36,496 bases of DNA from a virus: the IMG/VR virus record IMGVR_UViG_3300017759_000022, positions 1 to 36,496 of that record; one strand, 5' to 3'. The position numbers and the translations under genes were made by a program. Below are positions 4,053-14,959 of the stretch, one piece after another (within the stretch, counting starts at the first letter, position 1; each line of letters opens with the position of its first letter). Below the pieces are notes generated by a model. It ran no database searches. It was not told the DNA's origin and saw only the letters and a list, made by a program, of their open reading frames with translations.

Positions 4053-5926
4053 TGTCGTTTAACCAGTTCACAAACTTAGATTTTGCAGATCTAAGAGCAC
4101 AAATTAAAGATTATCTTCGAGTCAACAGTGATTTTGCTGATTTTGACTTTGAGGGATCGAACTTTTCGACTCTGATTGACCTTTTAGCATACAATACTTA
4201 CATTACTGCCTACAATACCAACATGGCAGTCAATGAATGTTTCCTTGACAGTGCAACTTTGCGTGAAAACGTTGTTTCACTTGCTAGAAATATCGGATAT
4301 GTGCCAAGATCAAGCAGATCTGCGATGGCAACTGTTAATTTTAGCGTTGACTTAGGAACTAACGACACAAGAATCGTAACTTTAAAGGCTGGACAGGTTG
4401 CATTGGGTAATCAAGTCGGTGGATCTTACATTTTTTCAATTCCAGACGACTTTGTTGCTACAACTGGTGATAATAATATTGCAGTTTTCAATAATTTGAA
4501 TATTTACGAAGGAGTTTACCTTCAAAAGACTTTTCAGATTGATTATTCTCAACCAAATCAGCGTTTTATTCTTCCAAACTCGAATATTGACACAACTTCT
4601 ATCCGTGTTACAGTTGAATCCACGACTTCTGAGATTTATACGCTGTATGACAACATTTTAAGAGTTGATGCTACGTCAAAACTCTTCTTAATTCAAGAAA
4701 TCGAAGATGAACAATATGAAATCTTGTTTGGAGATGGAATTTTAGGTAAAAAACCGCCTGCTGGAGCAATTGTTACTGCAACTTACATTGTAACCAACGG
4801 AAGACTTGGAAATGATGCTAAGAATTTCTCATTTGTTGGTATTTTACAGGATGACCAAAGTTTAGCTATCACTCAAGGTATCTCAGTTATCTCAACTGCG
4901 AACAGAGCTTCAATGGGAGACAATATTGAAGACATCAGTTCCATCAAATACCTTGCACCTCGTATATACTCCTCACAATACCGTGCAGTAACGGCAAGTG
5001 ACTACTCTGGTATCATTCCATTCGTATATCCTAACGTAGAGTCTGTGACCGCCTACGGTGGAGAGGAACTTGATCCACCTGAGTATGGAAAAGTGTTTAT
5101 TTCCATCAAACCAAGAAACGGTTCATTCCTTTCACAGATTACAAAGGATGATATCTCTAGGCAACTCAAACAATATTCAATCGCTGGTATCAAACCAGAG
5201 ATTATTGACCTCAAGTATCTTTACGTTGAAGTTGATACTTCTGTTTACTATAACACGAACTCAGTTTCAGATACAACTGAATTACTTACATCAGTAACAA
5301 CAGCACTTACACAATATTCCAAATCATCAGACATCAATGACTTTGGTGGCAGATTTAAGTACAGTAAAGTTCTTGGATTGATTGATGCCTCTGCAAGAGG
5401 TGTAACTTCCAACATTACAAGAGTTAAAATGAGAAGAGACATTGCGCCTGAACTCAATACTTTTGCAACTTATGAACTTTGCTACGGAAATGCCTTTTAT
5501 GACCAACCAAACGGATATGGCATACGTTCTACAGGATTTACTGTGAGTGGTATAGATGGAGTTCTATATCTGGGCGATATTCCTACCGCTGGAACTGACT
5601 TTGGTAAACTTGTTTTCTTCAAACTTGTAAACAACCTTCCCCTTATCGTTAAGAATGATGCTGGGACAGTGGATTACGTTCACGGAGAGATTAATTTGGA
5701 TGTGGTAAATATAACAGGATCTACATTAGCAAATGGATTGATTCAAGTTGAAGCAATACCTGATTCTAATGATGTTATTGCACTTAAAGATCTGTACCTT
5801 CAATTAGACGTTGCGAACAGTACAGTTAATGCACTTCCTGATGTTGTATCCTCTGGTGAGAATACATCTGCTACTGCATACGTCACAACCTCTAGTTACG
5901 CTAGCGAATCAATTTACACAAGGTAA
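4052..5926 (+). CDS. gp6: Baseplate wedge protein gp6
   Basis: A 624-aa protein; T4 gp6 is 660 aa. The N-terminus, FTNLDFADLRAQIKDYLR, followed by NFSTLIDLLAYNTYITAYN and FLDSATLRENVVSLARNIG (residues about 7-90), is the conserved gp6 opening. The centre (about 300-420), with YRAVTASDYSGIIP and VTAYGGEE, fits the Baseplate_J-like fold. gp6 forms the ring of dimers that holds the six wedges and drives baseplate rearrangement. It overlaps gp25 and ends one base before the ATG of the 3000-aa gene (TAA/ATG), an order matching T4 gene 6 followed by gene 7. Confidence 0.93.
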   Translation: MSFNQFTNLDFADLRAQIKDYLRVNSDFADFDFEGSNFSTLIDLLAYNTYITAYNTNMAVNECFLDSATLRENVVSLARNIGYVPRSSRSAMATVNFSVDLGTNDTRIVTLKAGQVALGNQVGGSYIFSIPDDFVATTGDNNIAVFNNLNIYEGVYLQKTFQIDYSQPNQRFILPNSNIDTTSIRVTVESTTSEIYTLYDNILRVDATSKLFLIQEIEDEQYEILFGDGILGKKPPAGAIVTATYIVTNGRLGNDAKNFSFVGILQDDQSLAITQGISVISTANRASMGDNIEDISSIKYLAPRIYSSQYRAVTASDYSGIIPFVYPNVESVTAYGGEELDPPEYGKVFISIKPRNGSFLSQITKDDISRQLKQYSIAGIKPEIIDLKYLYVEVDTSVYYNTNSVSDTTELLTSVTTALTQYSKSSDINDFGGRFKYSKVLGLIDASARGVTSNITRVKMRRDIAPELNTFATYELCYGNAFYDQPNGYGIRSTGFTVSGIDGVLYLGDIPTAGTDFGKLVFFKLVNNLPLIVKNDAGTVDYVHGEINLDVVNITGSTLANGLIQVEAIPDSNDVIALKDLYLQLDVANSTVNALPDVVSSGENTSATAYVTTSSYASESIYTR

Positions 5927-8900
5927 ATGACAGATATTAAAAGAGTAAAAGTCTCTCATGTCATACAATCTCAGATTCCAGAATTTCTAAATCAGGAATC
6001 ACCTCTTTTTGCGAGCTTTTTAAATCAATATTACGAATCACAGGAACATAAATCTGGTACAGCTGACTTAGCGAACAATCTTCCTGAGTATCGAAAGATC
6101 GGTGCTTTCAATTCAGAGACTTTAGCTACATCAACGACTCTTACAGATGATGTTTTCGCTGCTGACAGAACAATACAGGTATCTTCTACTGTTGGATGGC
6201 CAGATACATATGGTCTACTTAAGATAGATGATGAGATAATCACATATACTGGTAAAACTGCTACATCGTTTACTGGATGTTCTAGAGGATTCAGTGGTAT
6301 CGATCAGATATCAAAAGAAGACGATGCAGAGTTCTTAAACTTCCAATCCACCAATGCTGCACAACATGTATCTGGATCTGTAGTTACTAACTTAAGTAAT
6401 CTTTTCTTACAAACATTTTTCACCAAGTTCAAAGAAGAGTTCTTGCCTGGATTTGAAAATAGAAGTTTCATAACTGGAACATCTATCACAAACATCCTGA
6501 CTAGGGCAAAAGACTTCTATATGTCAAAGGGAACTGACTCTTCATATCAGATTCTTTTCAAACTTCTCTACGGTGAAGACATTGAACTCTTAAAACCGAT
6601 TGAACAAACAATCGTACCTTCTGCAAACGTATATTTCAAAACTAAACACGTTCTACTTGAGAACTTAACTCCAGCTGCACAACCTCTGGAGTCTATTGGT
6701 AACTTCTTGTATCAAGACGTTAGTGGTATTGGTACTGTAAGTGCTTCTATCTACAATGTTGAGTACAGACCAATTAATCAGGTTGACTTCTACGAGATGT
6801 CTCTTGACTCTACATCATTTGACGGTACATTCTCTGTGCCTGGTAAAACAAAGGCATTAGAAATCACACCAGAGAACTCTACCAGTATTGTAGTTGACTC
6901 TACAGTCGGATTTGGTCAAAGTGGAACACTATTAGTAAGACCTAGAGAAGGTGCTAACTTTTTAACCTTTAGTTACACTGACAAAACAGTAAACCAGTTC
7001 TTAGGAGTATCTGGTGTTACTACATCATTAGTTTTTGGTGCTGATGTTCTAGAAAACAAGCTTGCATATGCTTATGCTGGATTCGGACAGACATCATTGA
7101 TGGAATTCAGACTTGTTAATGTTATTGATGAAGTTGATACAAGTGCATCTACCAATATGCAAGTTGGTGATAGTCTTAAGTTACTTTCTTTCGGTAGAGA
7201 CTTAGGAGATTCGCCACAATTCAATAATTGGATTTACAACATACCATCTACTCACAATATTGCTTCTGTAAACCAAGTAAACGTCAATACTTTCAGAATT
7301 GTTTTATTTGATGCAGTTGTTTTCTACGTTGATGAGATATTAATTGTTAAAAACCAATTTGGAGATTCATCAACAGTCACTATCAAAGATATTGAGTATG
7401 ATGCAACCAATCTCTCTAAAGTTTATGCTAATACTATCGTTGTTCAGACAGCTACTACACTTCCAGCTAATGCAATTACAATTACAAAGACTGTTACAAA
7501 GGCAGAACATAATTCTAATTACTTTACAGGTGTAGATGCGTTTCCTGTTGGTGTACAGAATAGTTACCTTGATAAGTCAGAAGAATTCTTCTACATCGCT
7601 TCTTCTGGTTTACCAAACTACCCTATTTTTGCAACTGACAATAAAGTATTTGTAAAAACTAGCACATCAGAGGTTGTAGACGGTTCTGGGACACCTTTAC
7701 TTGGTGGTGGGTTTACTTATACCATTCAATCGTTTGACCCCGCCTTCGACCCTGCAGCATCCGCTGGTACACTCCTAAATCACAACTATGTAACTGGAGA
7801 TAAGATCTATTGGGACAACACAACCAATAGTGGAATCAATACTGGTATATACTTTGTAACTGCAATCAACCAAACTGAGTTTTATCTTTCATTTAGTGGA
7901 TCTGATGTATTTGCTAAGAAATATATTGCTGTTAGAACAGGAACGCCTGGTCAGTACATCTACAAGTCTGGTTGGGAGAACAAAACACTCAAGAACCAGA
8001 AGATTCTTAGAAAGTATCCTTTCTACAAACAAAAAAATCTTTTTGACGATCCAAACGAAAGATTAGTCAATAACAGAGCCGTAGGATTGATGGCAAACGG
8101 TGTTGAGGTCTTCCCACCTACCGTTTTTGATGAACAGATCTTCCACGGTGATATTACAGAGATTACAGTCACCAATCCAGGCAAAGATTATGATGTTATC
8201 ACAGGACCTCCACTCGTCATTAACGACGCACAAGGTAGTGGTGGTGTTGCTTATGCTAACGTATCTGGATCATTCAGAGAAGTTAAGTTGGTTGCTCCTG
8301 GCATCGGATATCAAGAAAAACCCAAGATTACTGTTGAAGGTGGTAACGGAACTGGTGCCGTCCTTGAGTCTAATCTAGTTAGAGGAAGCATTGTTGCCAA
8401 TTTCAAAGCAGATGGATCAGCTGTTGACACATTTGATGAAAGTATCACCTTTCCAGAAAGACATAACTTTGAAATAGGTGAAGGTATCGTATATGACTCT
8501 AGAGGTAACACTCCTATTGTTAACGTCACTGATGGTGCAACTTATTTCGCTGGTGTAATCAATGATAAGAAAATTAAGTTACACAAAACACCAGAAGATG
8601 CTAAAGCTGGTATCAACACTGTTGATATTGGTAATATCAGTTTTGGTTTCCATAAGTTTACTTCACTTAATGCTAAAAATACCATAACCAAGATTTATGT
8701 TAAAAACTCTGGTTCAGGATACTCAAATAAGAAGGTAGTTGTTCAGGGTAGACCAACAAACGGAGATACACAGTCTGGTATTAGCACATCTGATGATTAC
8801 ATACTAGCATACAACCATAATTTCCATAATGGAGAAATAGTAGAATACTCTACTGATGGAACAGTTGCAAATGGTCTTTCTACAACCACACAGTACGCTA

Positions 8901-11900
8901 TTAAGAAAATTGACAGTAATAGATTCAGATTATGTGATGTTGGTGTTTCCTCACAAAAAAATTTAAAGAATTATAACAAAAATAAATCAGTCGTAATTCG
9001 TGGAATCGGATCTGGAAAACATACTATAAAATATCCTCCTATAGTAGTAAACGTAGAAAGTTTATCTGCTATTGGTAGCACAACTATCATCAAACCTGAG
9101 CTTGACCCTCTAGTGTTGGGAAGTATTGAGAGTGTTTACCTAGAAGAAGGTGGTATTGGTTATGGTTGTACTAATATCATGGATTTCCATAGAAGACCCG
9201 ATGTTGGTATCTCAACTGTTGTCTTTAACGCTCTTTTGAAGCCAATCATCATTGATGGATCGATAGTAGATGTTCAGATACTCGCCTCTGGTAAAGGATA
9301 CCGTGAAGACTCCGATATTATCATCACAAGTCCTACTGGTAGCTTTGCAGACGTAAAACCAATCATTACTGGAGACAAAATTAGTGGTGTTACTATTCTT
9401 GACGGTGGTATCAATTACAACGCAAGTGATACAACTCTAACTTTACAAAACAGAGGTAAATCTGCTAAATTCATAGCAGATGTAAAAGAGTGGAAGATAA
9501 ACCAAGTTCAGAAGAATGATGCCATCATCAGTAACGAAGATTCTCTACTTACCAAGCCAAGTACGAACCCTGCTTTCCAATTACAGACAATTGGTATCTA
9601 TCCTCCACAAAAACTTAGATTCCAACTTGGAGACAACATTGACTCTGCTAATTTAGAGACACCAAACGCTTTCCACTCACCTATACTTGGATTTGCTTAT
9701 GACGGCAACCCAATTTACGGTCCTTATGGATATCAGAACGCAACAGGAGGGGCAATCAAGAGATTGCAGTCAGGATACATTCTTGATACGACTCTTAGAT
9801 CAGGTTTAAGACCACCTGGCTTTGCTTTTGGATACTTTACCAATGATTACCTTTTTGACAACTCAGGCGACCTAGACGTGCATGGTGGACGTTATTGTGT
9901 GACTCCACAGTACCCAGATGGTGTATATGCTTACTTCTACAGTGTAGATGTTGATTCTAGTGGTGTTGCTAAACCAAAATTCCCATATCTGCTTGGTGGT
10001 TCATTTAAAGACACTCCTATCGAAGAAAACTTCGTAACTTTCTTCAATCAGGATATTGACATATCATCTAGAGAACTTACAAGAAACGTAGCTCCATATT
10101 CTCTCTCATTTGGTAATTCTGACTATGAATTGATTGACGATGTTAAAGATGCCCTAAAACAAGAATTTGAAGTCATCAAGACTAAGAGTTCTGGTATTTC
10201 TTCTGTAACTATCTTCTCTAGAGGTGATGGATACAAAGTTGACGATACATTGACTCTAGACAACACAGGAACCAATGGAAGCGGAGCAAATATCGTAGTT
10301 GGATCTGTTTTAGGTAAACCTGTCACCTCAGTGCAGATCGGAGTCTCTACTTTCGCTAATACAGAGATTGTAAAGACAAAAAACACTATTACTGGTATTA
10401 CAAGTTTTCCACATGGAGTTGCAGATCAAGAAACACTAATTCTTAGTGGTATTAGCACTTCTTCCTTTGCAGAGTTCAACGGACCTAAGAAAGTCAATGT
10501 TAAACAAAGATCAGTTGGTCTTTCTCAGTACTTAGACAATGTAACTGCAACTGGTGTAAACACTTCTATCTTTGTTACTGATGTAACAGGATTTGAAACA
10601 AATGACATCATTGGAATTGGAACTGAGTCACTTACTATCACCGCCATTGATTCTCAGTTCAATAGACTGTTTGTAAACAGAGAAAACTTTGTTGGTGCTG
10701 CAATGACTCATGCGGCTGGAACAAACAACGTTAATTTAAAACCAACCAAGTTTACTTTCCCAGTTGGTTTCTCAACCATAACCAGATTTACTTTTGAGAA
10801 CAAAGTCGTCTTCTTCAACCCTCAACAGACAGTTGGTGTTGGTTCTACTGGAACACACTATACTTTACCTCTTACTGGATTAAGCACAGTACAAACAGTT
10901 GAGAATAGGTTCGTTCCTCAACAGAGAATTTACATTAAAGATCATACCTTCTTTACTGGCCAGAAATTGACTTATAACATGGGTATTGGTGGAACTTCAC
11001 TTGTATGGGCGAAGGTATCTGCTGGTGCAACATCTGGTGTTGGTACAGAAGTTCTTATTGATCAGAGTGACGTATATGCAATAAATTTTGAACCAGACTT
11101 CATTGGATTATCAACTACTGGTATTCCTACAACTGGAGATGCAATATGGTTCTACGAAGTAGCATCCAACTCTGGGTTTGCACAATCCTTTACTACTAAC
11201 TTCCCCAAAGTAACTACAAAGGTAGAAAGGTTCTTTGGTGATGTAGGACTTACTTCTGCTCACGGATTGCTAACTGGTGACATAGTAACACTAGATGCTA
11301 TACCACAATCAACCGAAACAACTGAAATAAGATATGATCCAGTTCTTGCTAAAGTTACCACAGGTAAAATAGGATTTGCGGTATCTGCCTTCTCATCAGA
11401 CTTGACTGAAATTACAATACCAGATGAATCTCTACAAAGTGGTGATAAGGTTGTATTTTACAATGGCGGAAATACAATTGCTGGTTTGGTGAATAATGAG
11501 ACATACTTTGTTCTTAGATTAAACACTGATGCAATCAAACTATGTAAGTACAAGTCAGATGTACTTGAGGCTAACATAGTATCGATATCTACTGTAACTG
11601 AAGCATCTGCTAATAATTTAAGTTACCTTGCTAAGATCAATCCACCTCTAGAGTTCACTAGTGGTAATACAGTTACATTTGATGTATCTGATCAAAGTCT
11701 ATTGGATATGAGACTTGACTTCTTTGAAGATTCATCATTCAGAGAAAAACTTGATGTCAACGGTACAAACGATACTGGATTCAATATTTCTAGAGATGGT
11801 ATTTCTGGAAATGTAGATGCCACAGTAACTATCAGAACAACTGGTTGGCCAAGTAAATCATTCTATAATTTAACTCCTGTTGTTCCTTCTGATGCTAGAA

Positions 11901-14900
11901 AGTTATATGGAACATCTGATGCAGAAGTTACTGGTAGAAATAACATTACTTTCAAGGATGTTGTTCTTAAGACAGATCACTCGATTATTAAGTCTAGTGA
12001 TACTTCATTCAGTTTCAACCTAATAGAAAAACCTCTTGAACCACAAAAAGTTATATCAAGAGCTGGTGTAAGTACAATCACATATAGTACTCAGTCTTCA
12101 AATGCAAGAGGGCCTATCAACTCTACTAAGATCAATTTCCCAGGCAAGGGATATACTATCCTACCTAGAGTTATTGGTTTTGCAAGCACACAGGGTCAAG
12201 ATGCTATTGTAAAAGTTTCATCTCCTGATATTGGTAAGATTGATATTATAGAAAGGATTAAAGATGGATTTGATTATCCAACTGATCCTACACTTCTACC
12301 ATTCCTAAGTGTCCCTGCCATTGTTGACGTAAGTGGTATTGCACGAATGGATGAGATCCAAGTGGTAGACGGTGGTACAAGGTACAATCAAGCTCCTACA
12401 CTTGCAGTTCGTGGTAATGACAGTGTACAAATTTCTGCAACTGTATCAGGTGGATCTGTAGATAAAGTTGATATTATTCAAAATGCTTTTGAGTTCAGTG
12501 AACCACTTAGTATTATTACAACTAATAACTCCAATGGTTATGACATTGATGCCGTATCTCATAGTGGTACAGATGTCACAGTTGAACTTCTTTTGGATGC
12601 ACAGTTCAATATTCCAGTAACTACTGGATTTGGATCTACAGAAACTAAGTTACCATTTGCTATAGGTGATAAAGTATTTGTTGAGAATTGCAGACTTAAA
12701 CCAGATTCAATTCTTGCTGGACAGGGTAACTTTAACTCTGCCGATTATGACTTCTCATTCTATGATGTCACTGGTGTAAGCACTTCAAATGCCACTGTCA
12801 CGTTCAGTATGGAAAATGCTCCTGGCATTTCTACTGTCACATTAGGTACATATGATGATGACTTTACATTAGGTTCTATTGTCAACTTCAACGATATGGC
12901 GAAGTTCAATATGACAATCATCAATGATGCTAAGTTCTTATCTGGCGAAAAAGTAACATCATCTAAGTTTGAAGGATTTGTTGCTGAGAATGGTTGGAAT
13001 GTCAATATCAGTCAACTTAGATTGAGAGATACAATAGGAACTCTAAGATCTGGAGATAATCTATTCGGTCAGATATCTAAGTTGAATGGTCGTGTAAGAG
13101 ATGTAAACAGATTTAGTGTTAGAACTACACTAGGATCTACTAGAGACAAAGTTTCTAAGAACGACATGAATGTCGGTATTCTTAATGACTTCAGCCAAAG
13201 ACTATCCGACAACTTCTACTTCCAGAAGTTCTCATATTCAATCAAGAGTAAGTTACCATATACCACATGGAAAGAACCTGTAAGATCTATTGTTCACCCA
13301 TCAGGTTTCTTAGAGTTCTCGGATCTCATCATAGAGAGTGATCCTATTGCTAATACTGCTACTGTAGGAATCGCTAAGTCTACTAACATGAAGGTTCAGG
13401 CAGTAGATACTAAAGTTGATCTCATCCTCAATATCGATAATGAGATATACATGGGTAAGAGAGATAACTTTGCCATGGTAACTGAAGATGACGCATTACC
13501 AGATGGATCTGTACAAAGAATATTCTTCCCAGAAGGTAGACCCATTAAGAGTTTCATTATGAACAAGACCAACAAGGTTTTGAATCTTGATGATATTTCC
13601 TCTGGTTTCAATGGATCACACGATAGAACAGGAACACTGGTTGGTAGTAAACAGTTCGGACTTACAGTTGGTGGTGAACCTGTATTCAAGAAAACATACA
13701 ATGCAGCTGCAACTGCTAATGTTGATCTTGGACTTAACTTACTCAGTATTCAGAATCATAACTTCCAGACTGGACAGGCTGTAAAATTAGATACTCAGGG
13801 TGGTACTAAGATTGGTATTGCAACTACATCTCATACTACAGGAGATAAGGACATTGTTATGTCTGTTGTAACTGCTGGTGTGGGTGGAAGTTCACTATTT
13901 GAAAATGGATATAACCAACAAATTCCAGGCCCAGTAACAGGAATTGCTGTAACAGAGAATCCTCCAGGCTCAATCTTTAGATTATATGGATTTGGAAATG
14001 CAGAAGGTGGTGTTCCAGGCTTTACCACAACTGGAACTGGTGCTAGATTCCAAGTTAAGTTTGACTTTGATCCAACTACAGGTCAATGTATATCAACTGC
14101 AATAACTCTAACTGTTGGTGGGGGTGGTTACATTGTTGGTGATACTGTAGGTATTGCTGGTACATTCCTTGGTGGTGCATCACCAGCTAATGATTTGCTA
14201 TTCCCTGTTACTAAAACAACAGGATCAAGAATCGGAAGTCAAGGTACATATTCTAATGTTCCATCGACAAATAATGGTGGTGGTAGTGGTGCAACATTCA
14301 ATGTTACTAGAGATGCTAACTTAGATATTTCTACTGTTGAAGTCGTGACTGGTGGAACTGGATATGCTGTTACAAACACAATATCCATTGCAGGCACATA
14401 CATCGGTGGTGCTACCCCAGGCAACAATATTGAATTAACTCCTGTGGAGTGTGGAACAAGTGTTATGCCTGATGAATTGTTCGTTCAAAAATTAGATGAT
14501 GTTAAATTCAGAATATCTGGATTCTCAACTTCACTTCCATTTACATTTACTAGTTTGGGAACTGGAACTCATGTTCTTAAAGTTCAAGATCCAAATAAAC
14601 AGGCTTTGATTTTGATTGACAATATTATTCAAACTCCTATTAAGAACAAGAAGTTAAATGTGGTTATAGCTGACTCAGTTAGTGAATCAGACCAAGGGGT
14701 GAATGTCTCAGTTGGTTTAGGTTCTATAACCAAAGGTGATATTATTAAATTAGATGATGAATTACTGAAGGTAAAACAAATTGGTGACACTACATTTGCA
14801 CAGGCAAAGACCGCTATTGCTAGAAATACAGTAGCTACTGCTTTCTACTATGATACCAACAGAGCTAACTCTTCTGTTATTAGAATTGACGATACAAGTG

Positions 14901-14929
14901 TCACTATGGATGATAACCCTCCATATTAA
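5927..14929 (+). CDS. Giant modular baseplate/tail structural protein, 3000 aa, in gp7 position, with YHYH-type domain
   Basis: Begins immediately after gp6. The N-terminal 260 residues look like a baseplate-attachment domain: HVIQSQIPEFLNQESPLF at the start and KGTDSSYQILFKLLYGED near 201-218. A DDEIITYTG module (near 100-110) is followed by many beta modules. At least eleven G-x-G-Y-type repeats are spread over roughly residues 745-2830 (for example APGIGYQEKPKITVEG, TGGTGYAVTNTISIAG), alternating with H-N-x-x-x-G-(E/D) units near residues 620, 845 and 965. A YHYH-type domain lies at about 1245-1361. No signal peptide, protease or lysozyme motif was seen. T4 has gp7 (1032 aa) here; functional equivalence is inferred from gene order. 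It is likely an elongated peripheral baseplate or fibre component. Confidence 0.8.
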   Translation: MTDIKRVKVSHVIQSQIPEFLNQESPLFASFLNQYYESQEHKSGTADLANNLPEYRKIGAFNSETLATSTTLTDDVFAADRTIQVSSTVGWPDTYGLLKIDDEIITYTGKTATSFTGCSRGFSGIDQISKEDDAEFLNFQSTNAAQHVSGSVVTNLSNLFLQTFFTKFKEEFLPGFENRSFITGTSITNILTRAKDFYMSKGTDSSYQILFKLLYGEDIELLKPIEQTIVPSANVYFKTKHVLLENLTPAAQPLESIGNFLYQDVSGIGTVSASIYNVEYRPINQVDFYEMSLDSTSFDGTFSVPGKTKALEITPENSTSIVVDSTVGFGQSGTLLVRPREGANFLTFSYTDKTVNQFLGVSGVTTSLVFGADVLENKLAYAYAGFGQTSLMEFRLVNVIDEVDTSASTNMQVGDSLKLLSFGRDLGDSPQFNNWIYNIPSTHNIASVNQVNVNTFRIVLFDAVVFYVDEILIVKNQFGDSSTVTIKDIEYDATNLSKVYANTIVVQTATTLPANAITITKTVTKAEHNSNYFTGVDAFPVGVQNSYLDKSEEFFYIASSGLPNYPIFATDNKVFVKTSTSEVVDGSGTPLLGGGFTYTIQSFDPAFDPAASAGTLLNHNYVTGDKIYWDNTTNSGINTGIYFVTAINQTEFYLSFSGSDVFAKKYIAVRTGTPGQYIYKSGWENKTLKNQKILRKYPFYKQKNLFDDPNERLVNNRAVGLMANGVEVFPPTVFDEQIFHGDITEITVTNPGKDYDVITGPPLVINDAQGSGGVAYANVSGSFREVKLVAPGIGYQEKPKITVEGGNGTGAVLESNLVRGSIVANFKADGSAVDTFDESITFPERHNFEIGEGIVYDSRGNTPIVNVTDGATYFAGVINDKKIKLHKTPEDAKAGINTVDIGNISFGFHKFTSLNAKNTITKIYVKNSGSGYSNKKVVVQGRPTNGDTQSGISTSDDYILAYNHNFHNGEIVEYSTDGTVANGLSTTTQYAIKKIDSNRFRLCDVGVSSQKNLKNYNKNKSVVIRGIGSGKHTIKYPPIVVNVESLSAIGSTTIIKPELDPLVLGSIESVYLEEGGIGYGCTNIMDFHRRPDVGISTVVFNALLKPIIIDGSIVDVQILASGKGYREDSDIIITSPTGSFADVKPIITGDKISGVTILDGGINYNASDTTLTLQNRGKSAKFIADVKEWKINQVQKNDAIISNEDSLLTKPSTNPAFQLQTIGIYPPQKLRFQLGDNIDSANLETPNAFHSPILGFAYDGNPIYGPYGYQNATGGAIKRLQSGYILDTTLRSGLRPPGFAFGYFTNDYLFDNSGDLDVHGGRYCVTPQYPDGVYAYFYSVDVDSSGVAKPKFPYLLGGSFKDTPIEENFVTFFNQDIDISSRELTRNVAPYSLSFGNSDYELIDDVKDALKQEFEVIKTKSSGISSVTIFSRGDGYKVDDTLTLDNTGTNGSGANIVVGSVLGKPVTSVQIGVSTFANTEIVKTKNTITGITSFPHGVADQETLILSGISTSSFAEFNGPKKVNVKQRSVGLSQYLDNVTATGVNTSIFVTDVTGFETNDIIGIGTESLTITAIDSQFNRLFVNRENFVGAAMTHAAGTNNVNLKPTKFTFPVGFSTITRFTFENKVVFFNPQQTVGVGSTGTHYTLPLTGLSTVQTVENRFVPQQRIYIKDHTFFTGQKLTYNMGIGGTSLVWAKVSAGATSGVGTEVLIDQSDVYAINFEPDFIGLSTTGIPTTGDAIWFYEVASNSGFAQSFTTNFPKVTTKVERFFGDVGLTSAHGLLTGDIVTLDAIPQSTETTEIRYDPVLAKVTTGKIGFAVSAFSSDLTEITIPDESLQSGDKVVFYNGGNTIAGLVNNETYFVLRLNTDAIKLCKYKSDVLEANIVSISTVTEASANNLSYLAKINPPLEFTSGNTVTFDVSDQSLLDMRLDFFEDSSFREKLDVNGTNDTGFNISRDGISGNVDATVTIRTTGWPSKSFYNLTPVVPSDARKLYGTSDAEVTGRNNITFKDVVLKTDHSIIKSSDTSFSFNLIEKPLEPQKVISRAGVSTITYSTQSSNARGPINSTKINFPGKGYTILPRVIGFASTQGQDAIVKVSSPDIGKIDIIERIKDGFDYPTDPTLLPFLSVPAIVDVSGIARMDEIQVVDGGTRYNQAPTLAVRGNDSVQISATVSGGSVDKVDIIQNAFEFSEPLSIITTNNSNGYDIDAVSHSGTDVTVELLLDAQFNIPVTTGFGSTETKLPFAIGDKVFVENCRLKPDSILAGQGNFNSADYDFSFYDVTGVSTSNATVTFSMENAPGISTVTLGTYDDDFTLGSIVNFNDMAKFNMTIINDAKFLSGEKVTSSKFEGFVAENGWNVNISQLRLRDTIGTLRSGDNLFGQISKLNGRVRDVNRFSVRTTLGSTRDKVSKNDMNVGILNDFSQRLSDNFYFQKFSYSIKSKLPYTTWKEPVRSIVHPSGFLEFSDLIIESDPIANTATVGIAKSTNMKVQAVDTKVDLILNIDNEIYMGKRDNFAMVTEDDALPDGSVQRIFFPEGRPIKSFIMNKTNKVLNLDDISSGFNGSHDRTGTLVGSKQFGLTVGGEPVFKKTYNAAATANVDLGLNLLSIQNHNFQTGQAVKLDTQGGTKIGIATTSHTTGDKDIVMSVVTAGVGGSSLFENGYNQQIPGPVTGIAVTENPPGSIFRLYGFGNAEGGVPGFTTTGTGARFQVKFDFDPTTGQCISTAITLTVGGGGYIVGDTVGIAGTFLGGASPANDLLFPVTKTTGSRIGSQGTYSNVPSTNNGGGSGATFNVTRDANLDISTVEVVTGGTGYAVTNTISIAGTYIGGATPGNNIELTPVECGTSVMPDELFVQKLDDVKFRISGFSTSLPFTFTSLGTGTHVLKVQDPNKQALILIDNIIQTPIKNKKLNVVIADSVSESDQGVNVSVGLGSITKGDIIKLDDELLKVKQIGDTTFAQAKTAIARNTVATAFYYDTNRANSSVIRIDDTSVTMDDNPPY
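9655..10010 (+). other. YHYH-type domain within the 3000-aa protein
   Basis: GFAYDGNPIYGPYGY (about residues 1254-1268) and later VHGGRYCVTPQYPDGVYAYF (about 1318-1337) match the core of the YHYH domain family (D-G-x-P-I-Y-G-P, then a H-G-R-x-x-x-T-P-(E/Q)-(Y/F)-P-x-G-x-Y-x-Y block). The family also occurs in secreted bacterial proteins and in marine phage structural proteins; its activity is unknown. The YHYH tetrad itself is replaced by YAYF here. Confidence 0.7.
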
Positions 14930-14930
14930 C

Positions 14931-14938
14931 TATAAATA
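14931..14938 (+). promoter_or_regulatory. Perfect T4-type late promoter (TATAAATA)
   Basis: An exact TATAAATA octamer begins one base after the stop of the 3000-aa gene and 29 bases before the ATG at 14960. The leader also holds the palindrome AAAAACGTTTTT (14943-14954). It would drive the 340-aa and 2997-aa genes. Confidence 0.75.
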
Positions 14939-14959
14939 AAGAAAAAACGTTTTTAAGTA

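Noticed and set aside
14943-14954. AAAAACGTTTTT as an intrinsic terminator
   Set aside because: The stem is AT-only with no room for a stable loop, and it lies downstream of a late promoter and just before the gene it serves.
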